Shown here: positions 26,177 through 34,697 of the stretch, piece by piece
How the letters are laid out: every line of letters starts with the position of its first letter
Position numbering within the stretch: the first letter of the stretch is position 1
NCBI GenBank assembly: GCA_030428865.1
Contig: JAUIEK010000004.1
Span: 267,780 to 331,779, forward strand
Direction: 5' to 3'
Length of the DNA: 64,000 bases
DNA from: Bacteroidia bacterium
Lineage (GTDB): Bacteria; Bacteroidota; Bacteroidia; Flavobacteriales; Flavobacteriaceae
Notes under the pieces: generated by a model
The model's database searches: none
The model's input: the letters and a program-made list of their open reading frames with translations, nothing else
Told to the model about the DNA's origin: nothing
Program-made: the position numbers and the translations under genes

Positions 26177-27259
26177 ATGAGCTATAATATACAGAGAACC
26201 ACTTTTAAGGTAAGTGATTTTGTAGGTTGGTTTAAGACAGATTCATTAATTCTTAATCCTAATTTTCAAAGAAGGTCAGTTTGGAATTCTAAATCTAAAT
26301 CATACCTAATAGATACTATAATAAAAGGATTACCAATTCCTGTGATAATATTAAGGGATGTTAAGACTAATTTAAAAAGCTATATACCCCAAAAAGAAGT
26401 TGTAGATGGACAGCAAAGATTGAGAACTGTTATCTCATATGTTTTGAATGAGTTTGCTAAAAATGAAGAATTTAAATTAAGTAAAACTCATAATAAAAAA
26501 TATGGTGGTAAAGATTTTAATAGTCTTCCAGATGAAGCAAAACAAACCATACTTGACTATGAGTTTTTTGTACATGTTCTTCCATCTACTGTAACAAACA
26601 GAGAAATTTTAGAAATTTTTTCTCGTATGAATAGCACAGGTGTCAAATTAAATGACCAAGAGTTAAGAAATGCTAGTTACTATGGAGAGTTTAAAAGTTT
26701 AGCTTTTAGTTTAGGCAATGAATTTTATGACTATTGGATAAAATGGGGTGTTTTTACTGATAAAAAAATATCTCGTATGGATGAAGTTGAATTTGTTAAT
26801 GATTTACTTATTCTAGCAATTAATGGGATTGAAAAAAGAACACCAGTTTCAATTAGTAAATATTATGAAGATTATGATGAAGAGGATTCAATACCAAATA
26901 AAGAAGTTATTGTTAAAAGAATAAAGAACATTATGTCTTTTTTAGATGATTCAGTAGGTTCTTTATTTAATAAATCTGAATTTAAGAAAACACCTCTTTT
27001 GTACTCTCTTTTTGCCAATATATATAAGACAGAATTTGATAAAAATATTAAAGACACAAAGGTGTCCCTTAACAAGAAAAACTTCAAGCAGAAATTTGAA
27101 GTGACTTCAAATTTAATTGAAAGTTCAAGAAATGAATGGAAAAATGACAAGGTGGTAACTTCAGTTCCTGAAAAAGTTTACGATGCATTTGCTAGAGGGA
27201 CAAATGCTAAAGAGAATAGAGATACTGTATATAGTTTTTTGAATAAACAACTTTTTTAA
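26177..27259 (+). CDS. DUF262 (ParB/DGQQR) protein linked to phosphorothioation
   Basis: 360 residues. The DUF262 fold is shown by LILNPNFQRRSVWNSKSKSYLIDTIIKGLPIPVII and VVDGQQRLRT (DGQQR at 77-81), then FSRMNSTGVKLNDQELRNASYYGEF. DGQQR is the nucleotide-hydrolysis motif of SspE and GmrSD-type enzymes; in SspE the DUF262 domain is stimulated by phosphorothioate. Here the C-terminal DUF1524 HNH nuclease domain of those proteins is missing, and a separate HEPN gene starts at the last base of this gene. A natural inference is that this protein senses phosphorothioated or foreign DNA and the HEPN protein is its effector, but no nuclease is visible in this polypeptide itself. Confidence 0.82.
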   Translation: MSYNIQRTTFKVSDFVGWFKTDSLILNPNFQRRSVWNSKSKSYLIDTIIKGLPIPVIILRDVKTNLKSYIPQKEVVDGQQRLRTVISYVLNEFAKNEEFKLSKTHNKKYGGKDFNSLPDEAKQTILDYEFFVHVLPSTVTNREILEIFSRMNSTGVKLNDQELRNASYYGEFKSLAFSLGNEFYDYWIKWGVFTDKKISRMDEVEFVNDLLILAINGIEKRTPVSISKYYEDYDEEDSIPNKEVIVKRIKNIMSFLDDSVGSLFNKSEFKKTPLLYSLFANIYKTEFDKNIKDTKVSLNKKNFKQKFEVTSNLIESSRNEWKNDKVVTSVPEKVYDAFARGTNAKENRDTVYSFLNKQLF

Positions 27260-27879
27260 TGGATGCAGTTAGTCTATCAAATAGATTGGAAAGTAACTTC
27301 AATAAATTTTTAATAACTGCTACTAGAGTCAAAAAAGTTAGAGAGTCTGATGTTTATTTAGCTAAACGTGATGTAGATACTTTTTATGAAGGCATTTTTT
27401 TAAAAACAGTTACTTCTTTTGAATCTTTTGTAGAAGAACTTTTCATTGGTTTATTGTATGAAAAATACGATTTACCTACCAGAAAAAAAATTCAAAAAAT
27501 AGCTTTTGAAGACAGAAAAACTGTATTAAATTTTCTTTTATTAAATGGTCAAAAAAAGTACTTGGATTTACTGCCATTTGAGAAATTAAAGAAAAACTAT
27601 AAAGTGTTCTACAAAGATGAAAACCCCTTTGCAGTTTTAAATGATTCTCAAAAAGATATTTTGAATCAAGTTTTTATATTGAGAAATGCTATTGCTCATA
27701 ACAGTATTACTGCTAATAAAAAATTCAAAAAATTCCTTGAAGATAATCATCCAGCATTGATATCTATCAAAACACCATCTCAATTTCTACAAACATTAAA
27801 CAATCCAAATCAAACTATGTTTGAGGTATACTTAATTGAACTCAATTCAATTGCAAATTCTTTTTGTAATTTCAGATGA
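27259..27879 (+). CDS. HEPN domain protein (MAE_28990-like), putative RNase effector
   Basis: 206 residues. The HEPN signature R-x4-H is in VFILRNAIAHNSI (Arg142, His147); an upstream helix pair carries TSFESFVEELFIGLL. This size and its pairing with DUF262 resemble the MAE_28990 type of HEPN proteins found in defence islands. HEPN proteins with R-x4-6-H are usually metal-independent RNases used as toxins or abortive-infection effectors. It shares one base with the DUF262 gene and ends the dnd-side operon. It faces a convergent operon 9 nt away that also ends with a HEPN gene. Confidence 0.75.
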   Translation: MDAVSLSNRLESNFNKFLITATRVKKVRESDVYLAKRDVDTFYEGIFLKTVTSFESFVEELFIGLLYEKYDLPTRKKIQKIAFEDRKTVLNFLLLNGQKKYLDLLPFEKLKKNYKVFYKDENPFAVLNDSQKDILNQVFILRNAIAHNSITANKKFKKFLEDNHPALISIKTPSQFLQTLNNPNQTMFEVYLIELNSIANSFCNFR

Positions 27880-27888
27880 CTTAACCTT

Positions 27889-28665
27889 TTAAGGGATATC
27901 ATTTTTATCTATTTCTTTTAAATGTAATCTGGGTAATATGAAGTCAACCTGAAATAAATCATCTCCAAAATCATCAATATCCACATTTGTAAATAATTCG
28001 CTTAAATAAGAATAAACAGTATTGTTTCTATTAGATAGAAAGATTAAGCTTTGGATATGACAAATAACAATTCTAGAGCTATAGTTTATAAGCTTGATTA
28101 AATTAATGGGGTTTATCAAATTAGTATTGTATTCAATATCTTCAGGGAATTCAAAGTCACCATGGGCAAATTTATTTCTTATGTTATAAATTATTCTTAT
28201 TTCCTCCTTTGGAATGTCTTTTTTGTATTCAATTAATTTCTTCTGTAAAGAGCTTTTAAATAAGACAAAGAATTGTTTTTTTAGTACCTCATATTTTGAA
28301 ACAGGAAACTTTTTCAAACCTTCAAACTCTTCAACACATAGATTCACTTTTCCTTTCTTTTTGATTTGACTCTTAGAATACATCTTTGAAAGTAAGCTTT
28401 CAAACCCTCCCCATACATAATTGAATACAGTTAATTCATTTAAGTAAAGTTGAGTGGTTTTGCCTTTAGCAACATCATATTCATATGCAGGTCTACACCA
28501 TTCTCCTCCAGTTTTATCAAATCTATTCCAGTTAAAGTCTACACTTTTAATTCCAGATGCTATCATTAACCAATTATGAACATCTTCATATCCCAATTGA
28601 TTTATAATTAAAGCTAAATCAGCACTATGTTCTTGAACACATTTGAACTTATTGTATTCAAGCAT
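27889..28665 (-). CDS. HEPN-like protein (ApeA-type C-terminus), unknown
   Basis: 258 residues. The C-terminal third has IIYNIRNKFAHGDFEFP with Arg163 and His168 (R-x4-H), followed by a helix with SSRIVICHIQSLIFL, which is HEPN-like. The N-terminal 150 residues have no domain I know. It is the last gene of the convergent defence operon and overlaps the preceding 160-aa gene by 8 nt, implying translational coupling. Two different HEPN proteins therefore meet tail to tail at 27.88 kb. Possible roles are RNase effector or antitoxin-like partner. Confidence 0.6.
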   Translation of the reverse strand: MLEYNKFKCVQEHSADLALIINQLGYEDVHNWLMIASGIKSVDFNWNRFDKTGGEWCRPAYEYDVAKGKTTQLYLNELTVFNYVWGGFESLLSKMYSKSQIKKKGKVNLCVEEFEGLKKFPVSKYEVLKKQFFVLFKSSLQKKLIEYKKDIPKEEIRIIYNIRNKFAHGDFEFPEDIEYNTNLINPINLIKLINYSSRIVICHIQSLIFLSNRNNTVYSYLSELFTNVDIDDFGDDLFQVDFILPRLHLKEIDKNDIP

Positions 28666-29140
28666 TCTTATATAAATCTATAAACATATAATGGGAGTTA
28701 TCAAGTTTGCCATTTTCCCATAATTCTTCAAGGTATGTTAAACCTCCATTAGCATATTCTTCTATTAAATTTACCACGCTAGAAATTACTTTATTTAGTT
28801 CTTCTTGCTCCATATCCTCAAGTTCATTCCAGTCAATTTGCAAATCATCTGTTTGAGTGAAAATTACCATCAACAGAAAATCTATAAGAGAAGAATCCCT
28901 TTTCCATTTCCCCATTTCTATAAAATCTTTAGTAAGGTCTCTTGGAGGTAATGGTAATCTTTGTTTTTTCTTTATACCTAGCATCATAGCATAGATATAA
29001 ATTTCATAGTAAGGTCCAAATCTACTATAGTCTGCACTTTTGCTTCCTTTCTCTGAAAAGGCATCTAATACAGGTATTCTACTTACTGCGTATCTAGGTC
29101 TTTTAAGAAGTAAATTATTTCTAAATTCTTGACTATTCAT
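28658..29140 (-). CDS. Unknown 160-aa protein of the helicase/SMC operon
   Basis: Not recognised. 160 residues, mixed alpha, acidic C-terminal half (DWNELEDMEQEELNKVISSVVNLIEEYANGG). Its N-terminus has RPRYAVSRIPVLDAFSEKGSK and SRFGPYYEIYIYAMMLG. It starts on the last base of the SMC-like ATPase gene and overlaps the HEPN gene by 8 nt, so it is probably a stoichiometric partner of the ATPase. No signal peptide or membrane segment. The locus position matches that of small accessory subunits in phosphorothioate-linked defence operons. Confidence 0.7.
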   Translation of the reverse strand: MNSQEFRNNLLLKRPRYAVSRIPVLDAFSEKGSKSADYSRFGPYYEIYIYAMMLGIKKKQRLPLPPRDLTKDFIEMGKWKRDSSLIDFLLMVIFTQTDDLQIDWNELEDMEQEELNKVISSVVNLIEEYANGGLTYLEELWENGKLDNSHYMFIDLYKNA

Positions 29141-31332
29141 TATTTTCTTCTTTCAATTTTAGTGGTTCTTTCTATCTGTGGTAATTCCTCATCTACCTCA
29201 TTAAGATATAATGTTTTTATTGTGCTACTTTCCAATAGCTTTTGCCCTAAATCTGTTAGTTTACCATCTAGGTCTTTGTCATATAAATCTTTCACAAGGA
29301 TTATACTTTGTGGGAACACATCTGGTATTGCCTCAAAGAAACCTTTATTAAAGGCTTTTCCAAATGCAGATAATGGTGCATCAGCTAATAGAGGATAATT
29401 GTATTGAGAAGTATTGGCAGAAATAATAGCCATTACTACTGCAAACTTTTTCATTCTCTGGAAGCCTTCAGAAGCTCCAGAAACATCATTCCCTAACTCA
29501 TCTATATAATCTAACGAAATACCACCAGAAGGTGTTTTTTCAAAGCTTAAAACACCACCTTTTATATCATTATACTTGATAAGACTTTCAAAGTGTTCGT
29601 TAGCATGACTTTCTAATAGACTTACCATTTTGTCAAATACTCTAGCTTGAGCTTTATTAGTTGCTTCAACTAAATCTTGACTAATTTCATAGCTTATGGT
29701 ATAACCTTCAGGAATATCTTTTGGTCTTAAATTAGTAATTTCTTTATCTGTATTAGTGATTTTTGTTTTAAGCTCACTAATATTATTTTGTAATCTTTCA
29801 ATCTTACCAGAAGCTTGCTCTATTCTTCTTATAGAACCTTTGTACTGGTTGATAATATCTGAAGCATTATCAGTACCTTCAGATTCTGTTCCAGCAATTA
29901 GAATATCCTTTCTTCGAGCTTTTAAAGCTTTTAATTCTGAATTGAGTTTATCTAATCTCTTTTTTAATTCAAGCTCTTTTTCTCGTGTTCTTAAAACACT
30001 TTGAGGTATAACTTCAAACTTGTTTAGAAATGGTGATGCATTAATTTGTAGGTTACCAAAAAAATCTTCTAAATCATTTTTAACAAAATTCTTTTTTGAG
30101 TCAGCTTCATTAGGTCTATTTTTTAATTTTAAAAGATAATTATGTGCATCAGAACCTTTTTCAGCAGGTCTATTACAAACATGGCAATGTTCACTTTCTA
30201 TCATTTGTTGCAATGTAACTGCATCTGGTGAATCTGATGGAAGAATAGTGAAGTAATCATTTGGATTTTCAGTAGCATTTAATAATGCTCTTTTCTCATA
30301 CCTTTTTTGTCTGAAGTCTTTTATTTTATCTTTAAAATCTACCACAGATTGCTCAAATCCTAAAGAAATCCAAGAGAACCCACCATCAAAAAATCTACTA
30401 TTAATACCTTCTAGGAAATTATCATAGTCTTCTTTTACACCTCGCAAAACTCTACTTTTTTGAGCAATTTTATCATCTAGTTCCTTTCTCTTTTCAGCAT
30501 TTGCAAAGTTTTGTTCTAGGTCATTTTTCTCCTGTTCTGCTGTCTCATAAAGTTCTTTTTGGATATTCAGCTTTTCATTTTCCTGTTCTAACTGTGTTTC
30601 AAGAGATTTTTTTAAATCTATTGCACTCTCTAATCTATCATTATGGTCACTAGTTGATTTGGTTTGTTTATTTAAATCATTATAAGCTTTATTAGAAATA
30701 TCCTGAACAATTTTTGCAATATCTTCATACTTACTAATATTGGTAAGTGTTCTTACAGCATCTTCAATACTAGATTTTTTTGTAAAGTCTATCATTTTAT
30801 CAACCTCTTCACCCTGGAAGAAAGAATATTGTCTCAAAGTAGGCAGTATGAGTTGATTAATTATTCTATGCTTCTCTTCTGTATCATAGATAGGTTTATA
30901 CTTAGGTAATACGTGGTCTGTTTTATCAACTTCAACATCATTAAGAGTTATTTGCCAACTATCAAAATCAGACAGTTTTTCACCAATTCTAGTGGCTACA
31001 AAGGATTTGATAATTTGGAATTTATATCTACCAGTAGAGTACTCTATTTTGATACCAGTTTCAACAGAATCACCAATTGCTGTCTCATTTTTAGCTCTGT
31101 CTGATATAATCTTAACAGCAAAATCCTTTACTGGATATGTTCTTTTGTCATCTGAATTAAGAACGGTATCATAAAACAACCATAAAAAGGCATTAAAAAA
31201 TTTTGATTTACCAGCCCCATTATCTGCTACTACAATATTTACACCTTCTTCGAAGTCATACTTTGTAGTATTATAATCTCCATAATAGTTAAAGAAGTTT
31301 TTAAATGAAATGCTGTTTATAATTGATGCCAT
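29140..31332 (-). CDS. Rad50/SMC-like ATPase with CxxC hook
   Basis: 730 residues. Walker A in VVADNGAGKSKFFNAF (GAGKS 39-43). Coiled coils run at about 220-300 and 430-560. A zinc-hook-like CHVC (Cys383, Cys386) is at the apex, and a second ATPase half is at about 640-690 with VSGASEGFQRMKKFAVVMAIISANTSQYNYPLLADAPLSAFGKAF (signature and Walker B). It belongs to the AAA_23/SbcC-type group and is distinct from DndD encoded in the opposite arm. In this convergent operon it lies between a 71-aa gene (4 nt gap) and a 160-aa gene (1 nt overlap). A role in sensing or binding DNA structures for the defence reaction is inferred. Confidence 0.8.
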   Translation of the reverse strand: MASIINSISFKNFFNYYGDYNTTKYDFEEGVNIVVADNGAGKSKFFNAFLWLFYDTVLNSDDKRTYPVKDFAVKIISDRAKNETAIGDSVETGIKIEYSTGRYKFQIIKSFVATRIGEKLSDFDSWQITLNDVEVDKTDHVLPKYKPIYDTEEKHRIINQLILPTLRQYSFFQGEEVDKMIDFTKKSSIEDAVRTLTNISKYEDIAKIVQDISNKAYNDLNKQTKSTSDHNDRLESAIDLKKSLETQLEQENEKLNIQKELYETAEQEKNDLEQNFANAEKRKELDDKIAQKSRVLRGVKEDYDNFLEGINSRFFDGGFSWISLGFEQSVVDFKDKIKDFRQKRYEKRALLNATENPNDYFTILPSDSPDAVTLQQMIESEHCHVCNRPAEKGSDAHNYLLKLKNRPNEADSKKNFVKNDLEDFFGNLQINASPFLNKFEVIPQSVLRTREKELELKKRLDKLNSELKALKARRKDILIAGTESEGTDNASDIINQYKGSIRRIEQASGKIERLQNNISELKTKITNTDKEITNLRPKDIPEGYTISYEISQDLVEATNKAQARVFDKMVSLLESHANEHFESLIKYNDIKGGVLSFEKTPSGGISLDYIDELGNDVSGASEGFQRMKKFAVVMAIISANTSQYNYPLLADAPLSAFGKAFNKGFFEAIPDVFPQSIILVKDLYDKDLDGKLTDLGQKLLESSTIKTLYLNEVDEELPQIERTTKIERRK

Positions 31333-31336
31333 ATTA

Positions 31337-31552
31337 TTATCCTATATTATGTACTTTTTTAATCTTTTTGTAAATCATTGAGCTATTCAAATGATTATCA
31401 TTCTCATTAATAATGACTGATAATACTTCTATAATCTTTTTGTTGTAGGGTGAATTTGTAGTCAAGTCTTGAAGGTCATTCTCTTTAATATCATACTTTT
31501 CCATTAAATCTGGGTCTGATAGTATTTCTTTTAGTATGTCATTTCTTTCCAT
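31337..31552 (-). CDS. Unknown 71-aa protein of the helicase/SMC operon
   Basis: Not recognised. 71 residues, strongly charged (MERNDILKEIL, then LMEKYDIKENDLQDL). It lies between the helicase gene (1 nt gap) and the SMC-like gene (4 nt gap), and its stop codon and start fit the operon spacing, so it is likely real. Its size suggests a small bridging subunit or regulator of the neighbouring ATPases. Confidence 0.65.
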   Translation of the reverse strand: MERNDILKEILSDPDLMEKYDIKENDLQDLTTNSPYNKKIIEVLSVIINENDNHLNSSMIYKKIKKVHNIG

Positions 31553-31553
31553 A

Positions 31554-33755
31554 TTATAAATCGTTAATTATGGTATCTAAATCTAAGTTATATTTTCTAC
31601 AAACACTTATTAACGTGTCTTTTGAGTCATAGAAATTCATTGATAGGCTTGAAAAATATGCAACTCTATTTAATTCATTTCGGACTAGATTCTTTTCTAT
31701 ATTAAAAAAATCACTTGTATATGATTCTAGCTTTGGTATTACTACCATATCATATATTGTTGAATAAGCCTTGTCTTTATGCTTTCTTAAGAGCCTACCT
31801 CTTCTTTGAATAAACTGTCTAGGGTTGCCTGTACTGCTTGCAAAAATGCCTATTTCAGCCCTTGGTACATCAACACCTTCATCTAACATTTTCATTGCAA
31901 AAAGGATTTCTATTTTTCCATCTTCAAAACCTTTCAAGATGTCATTTAAATCTTGGTCTTCAGAAGTGTAGGAGTTTATTTTTATATCTGGAAAATCTTT
32001 ATGCACTCTTTTCAAATACTCATTTAATATTTTAGTTGATTCACCTTCTTCATTATTTGCGTACCCCTCTGGAATGTATGCAAAGATATATTTGTCTTTA
32101 CCAGTTTTCTTTAATTCTTCAACTATAGAACTAAATAAGTCTATTTTATTATGAGCTTTATGAATGATATTTTTTCTTTTCAATAAAAGTATTTCTACCA
32201 TTGGGTCATCTCTAAAAACACCATTTTTAAAGTCAAAATATTTTAATAGGCGTTTAGAAATAATGGAGTATTCATCAAATTCTCCTTCAGTTAATTCCAC
32301 AATTATTGGATAGTACTTATAACCAGTAAGAAAGCCAAACTCCATCGCTTTCTCCATACTAAAATTATATGTATAGGGAGGGCTGTCATTGAAGAAATGG
32401 TCTATTATACGAGTTCCTTCTGGGTCATAAATTCTCTTTGGGGTTGCAGACAAACCAATTTTTCTGTTAACATCAATATTAGATAGTTTATTTTTAATAT
32501 TATTTGCTCCCATATTGTGGGCTTCATCAGCAATTAGAAGAAATTCTGATTGAATTTTTTTGTAAAGATTTTGAAATCTATCTAATGTGAAACTGCCATA
32601 AGTAGAAATTATGACCAAGTCTTCTTTAAGCCCCCAAGAAAAATTACTACAGTAGTTGGCAAAGTCTTTTTCCCAATTATTTCCACCACCTACTTTTAAA
32701 ATATTACGAAAATTGAAGGACTTTACTTCCTCTTCCCATTGGTTTAATAAAGCTATAGAAGGAACTAGTATTATAGCTCTATAGTTTCCTTCATTAGTAT
32801 ATATATTTAGTAAACAATTTAGTGAGGTTATGGTCTTACCAGTTCCTGTAGCCATTGCAAAAACTCCTGTATAGTTATTTTTTTTCCAAGCTATATAGGC
32901 ATCCTTTTGATAGTCTCTTGGTCCTTGTGGAAAAGGAAATCTAGGAGTATTTATTATTTCTTCAAGTTTAGCCTCAAATCTTTCTCTTTTCCTATTGAAT
33001 ATAGTTTTAACTTTTGAACCATAAATATCATTTCCAAGTTTTAGAGAGTCATCTAATAAGTCATTAATATTCTTATCTTTACCTATTGAATTAATTACAA
33101 CTTCTATTTGCTGTTTATCTATGTAATTATAGCTCTTATGTTCCTTATTTATTATTAATTCAAACTGCTTTTTGTCTTCTTCTATAATAGCTTTTGCTAC
33201 ACCACTAACCCAAGGAGCATTTACTTGAAAACTTTCAGAATTTTTTAAAAGTGCTGGAAGGGTGAAGTTAATACTCCCTTCGGTGCTTAAATATGTTTCA
33301 CCGTCATAAAGAAGCATTTTTTTTCTATGAGCTAGATTCGTACCATTAAATTTTACAGGAACAATAACAAGTCTGCCTTCTTTAAGTAAATACTTTAAAC
33401 AGTCGAAGAAATGTTTCCCTTCTTGACTTAAATTACTTTCTAATTCAGCCAAGTCTCCAAATATATCTAGTACTTTATCTTCATTATTAATTTTAGTGTT
33501 CTCTATTAAATTCTTATAGTCAGATTCACTATAAACATGATTAGTTACTAATCTCATTTTTCCGCCATTAAAGATAAATTCAGCAATACTGTGAGATAAT
33601 ACTTTTATAGCATTAGAACTAAAATATCCTAATAAGAGGTCAATGTTTTTTGAAATAGGAAAAGCCTCTTCATAAAACTCTAAGGGAATATGAACAGAAT
33701 CTGAACTATATTTAAAGGTTAATGGAAATACTATGTCCCTGAAGCTCTTCTTCAT
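31554..33755 (-). CDS. HKD (phospholipase D-like) / SF2 helicase, putative restriction component
   Basis: 733 residues. The N-terminal domain (about 1-170) has HRKKMLLYDG and STEGSINFT (His143, Lys145, Asp151, Gly160-Ser161, Asn163), a single PLD-type HKD-like motif. The helicase core starts at GPRDYQKDAYIAW (Q motif, about 278), Walker A ATGTGKT (302-308), DEAH in LLIADEAHNMG, motif III GLSATPKR, and motif VI RQFIQRRGRLLRKH. This matches the general plan of DEAD-type enzymes linked to dnd loci (the dnd-associated restriction helicases). It is first in the convergent operon and carries a perfect palindrome just upstream. Whether the HKD domain cuts DNA cannot be told from sequence; the spacing of the motif is one residue off the consensus. 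Confidence 0.78.
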   Translation of the reverse strand: MKKSFRDIVFPLTFKYSSDSVHIPLEFYEEAFPISKNIDLLLGYFSSNAIKVLSHSIAEFIFNGGKMRLVTNHVYSESDYKNLIENTKINNEDKVLDIFGDLAELESNLSQEGKHFFDCLKYLLKEGRLVIVPVKFNGTNLAHRKKMLLYDGETYLSTEGSINFTLPALLKNSESFQVNAPWVSGVAKAIIEEDKKQFELIINKEHKSYNYIDKQQIEVVINSIGKDKNINDLLDDSLKLGNDIYGSKVKTIFNRKRERFEAKLEEIINTPRFPFPQGPRDYQKDAYIAWKKNNYTGVFAMATGTGKTITSLNCLLNIYTNEGNYRAIILVPSIALLNQWEEEVKSFNFRNILKVGGGNNWEKDFANYCSNFSWGLKEDLVIISTYGSFTLDRFQNLYKKIQSEFLLIADEAHNMGANNIKNKLSNIDVNRKIGLSATPKRIYDPEGTRIIDHFFNDSPPYTYNFSMEKAMEFGFLTGYKYYPIIVELTEGEFDEYSIISKRLLKYFDFKNGVFRDDPMVEILLLKRKNIIHKAHNKIDLFSSIVEELKKTGKDKYIFAYIPEGYANNEEGESTKILNEYLKRVHKDFPDIKINSYTSEDQDLNDILKGFEDGKIEILFAMKMLDEGVDVPRAEIGIFASSTGNPRQFIQRRGRLLRKHKDKAYSTIYDMVVIPKLESYTSDFFNIEKNLVRNELNRVAYFSSLSMNFYDSKDTLISVCRKYNLDLDTIINDL

Positions 33756-33769
33756 AAATTTAACAGTCT

Positions 33770-33793
33770 AATCAAATTTCTGAAAATTTGATT
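33770..33793. promoter_or_regulatory. Perfect palindrome upstream of the helicase operon
   Basis: AATCAAATTT (33770-33779) and AAATTTGATT (33784-33793) are exact inverted copies separated by CTGA, 14 nt before the helicase start codon on the minus strand. The position fits an operator that represses the effector operon. The binding protein is unknown. Confidence 0.5.
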
Positions 33794-34279
33794 AATAATA
33801 AAAGGGACGAAGTAAAACTAATCATATTAAGGCTTAAAAAAAATATATAATAAAAAATTTTGCTCCTTAATTCTGTGCATGTGATTGTACCTATACAAAC
33901 ACCCCCTTTATCTAAATTTTCTAACATTCCCCCACCCCAATCTGACAGAGAATCAATTTTTTGAGGGAGTATACCTACTTTTTCAATCCTATGAGTATTT
34001 TTTAGCTACATGGATTTTTCAAATCTGAGCTAATCTTTTACTCTATCCGTAGTATCCATTTTCCTTTTAGAGCTTAAAAATATCTATAGATTTTACTTTC
34101 TAACCCAACCCCTCACTCAAGCTCACAGAGGCACCCACTAAATACCCTCACAAATCTGTGCAAATGAATCCCATTTGTGCCTGATTCTATTCTAATTCCA
34201 TTTCATTCAAGGTGATAGTTGTAATGATGTGTTATTTGGAATATTCATTCAGGTTTTATCAACTCGAAAATTTAAAATC
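33794..34279. other. Intergenic region between helicase operon and the 136-aa gene
   Basis: No gene recognised. The stretch is rich in C-runs (AACATTCCCCCACCCC, AACCCAACCCCTCACTC) unlike the surrounding AT-rich DNA. It has an imperfect inverted pair GCAAATG/CATTTGTGC around 34158-34178 and CACAAAT/ATTTGTG arms nearby. It probably holds two divergent promoters, but no convincing -33/-7 pair was found. Confidence 0.3.
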
Positions 34280-34690
34280 ATGGTTAGAATTATTGGCTAC
34301 CAACAAAGAGAAAATGAAGATGGTACTTCATTTTTTGTACTAGAATTACAAGGAGGTATTGAAATGTTACTTTCAAAAGAAACGGGGCAGTTTTATGCTA
34401 CTGCTAAAAAGGCTTATGTTACCTCAACATTTGATGAGGTTACTTGTAAGGCTCTTGTAGGTTCAGAAATTCCTGGAAGTATTTCCAAGAAAGAAGTAGA
34501 ACCTTATACTTATGTAGTAAGGGAAACAGGAGAAGAATTGGTGCTTACTCATAGATGGGTATATGTACCTGAAGAAACTTCAACTACTACATCTAAGGAG
34601 TCTCACAGCCCTGCACAAGCCTTTAGCCCTAATGTAGAGGCATTTTCTCAAAATGGAGTTCATCAATTAGAAGATGAATTGGCTGTTTAA
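34280..34690 (+). CDS. Unknown 136-aa protein, mobile-element associated
   Basis: Not recognised. The best start is the ATG at 34280 (MVRIIGYQQRENEDGTSFFVLELQGG), preferred over an in-frame codon at 34229 because the earlier segment is low in protein-like character. Beta-rich N-terminal two thirds and a Ser/Thr-rich C-terminal tail. Bacteroidetes plasmids and islands often carry similar small proteins beside RadC genes; no function is known. A long hairpin lies between it and the RadC-like gene. Confidence 0.55.
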   Translation: MVRIIGYQQRENEDGTSFFVLELQGGIEMLLSKETGQFYATAKKAYVTSTFDEVTCKALVGSEIPGSISKKEVEPYTYVVRETGEELVLTHRWVYVPEETSTTTSKESHSPAQAFSPNVEAFSQNGVHQLEDELAV

Positions 34691-34697
34691 CCCAATT

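Noticed and set aside
29129..29398. Plus-strand ORF of 89 codons
   Set aside because: It is the mirror frame of the SMC-like ATPase gene; the minus strand protein is clearly the real one.
31838..32035. Plus-strand ORF of 65 codons inside the helicase gene
   Set aside because: Shadow of the minus-strand helicase core motifs.
22344..33755. Possible Ssp (SspABCD-SspE) system
   Set aside because: The modification genes match DndC, DndD and DndE in order and motifs; no SspB nickase was found and the DUF262 protein lacks the HNH domain of SspE.
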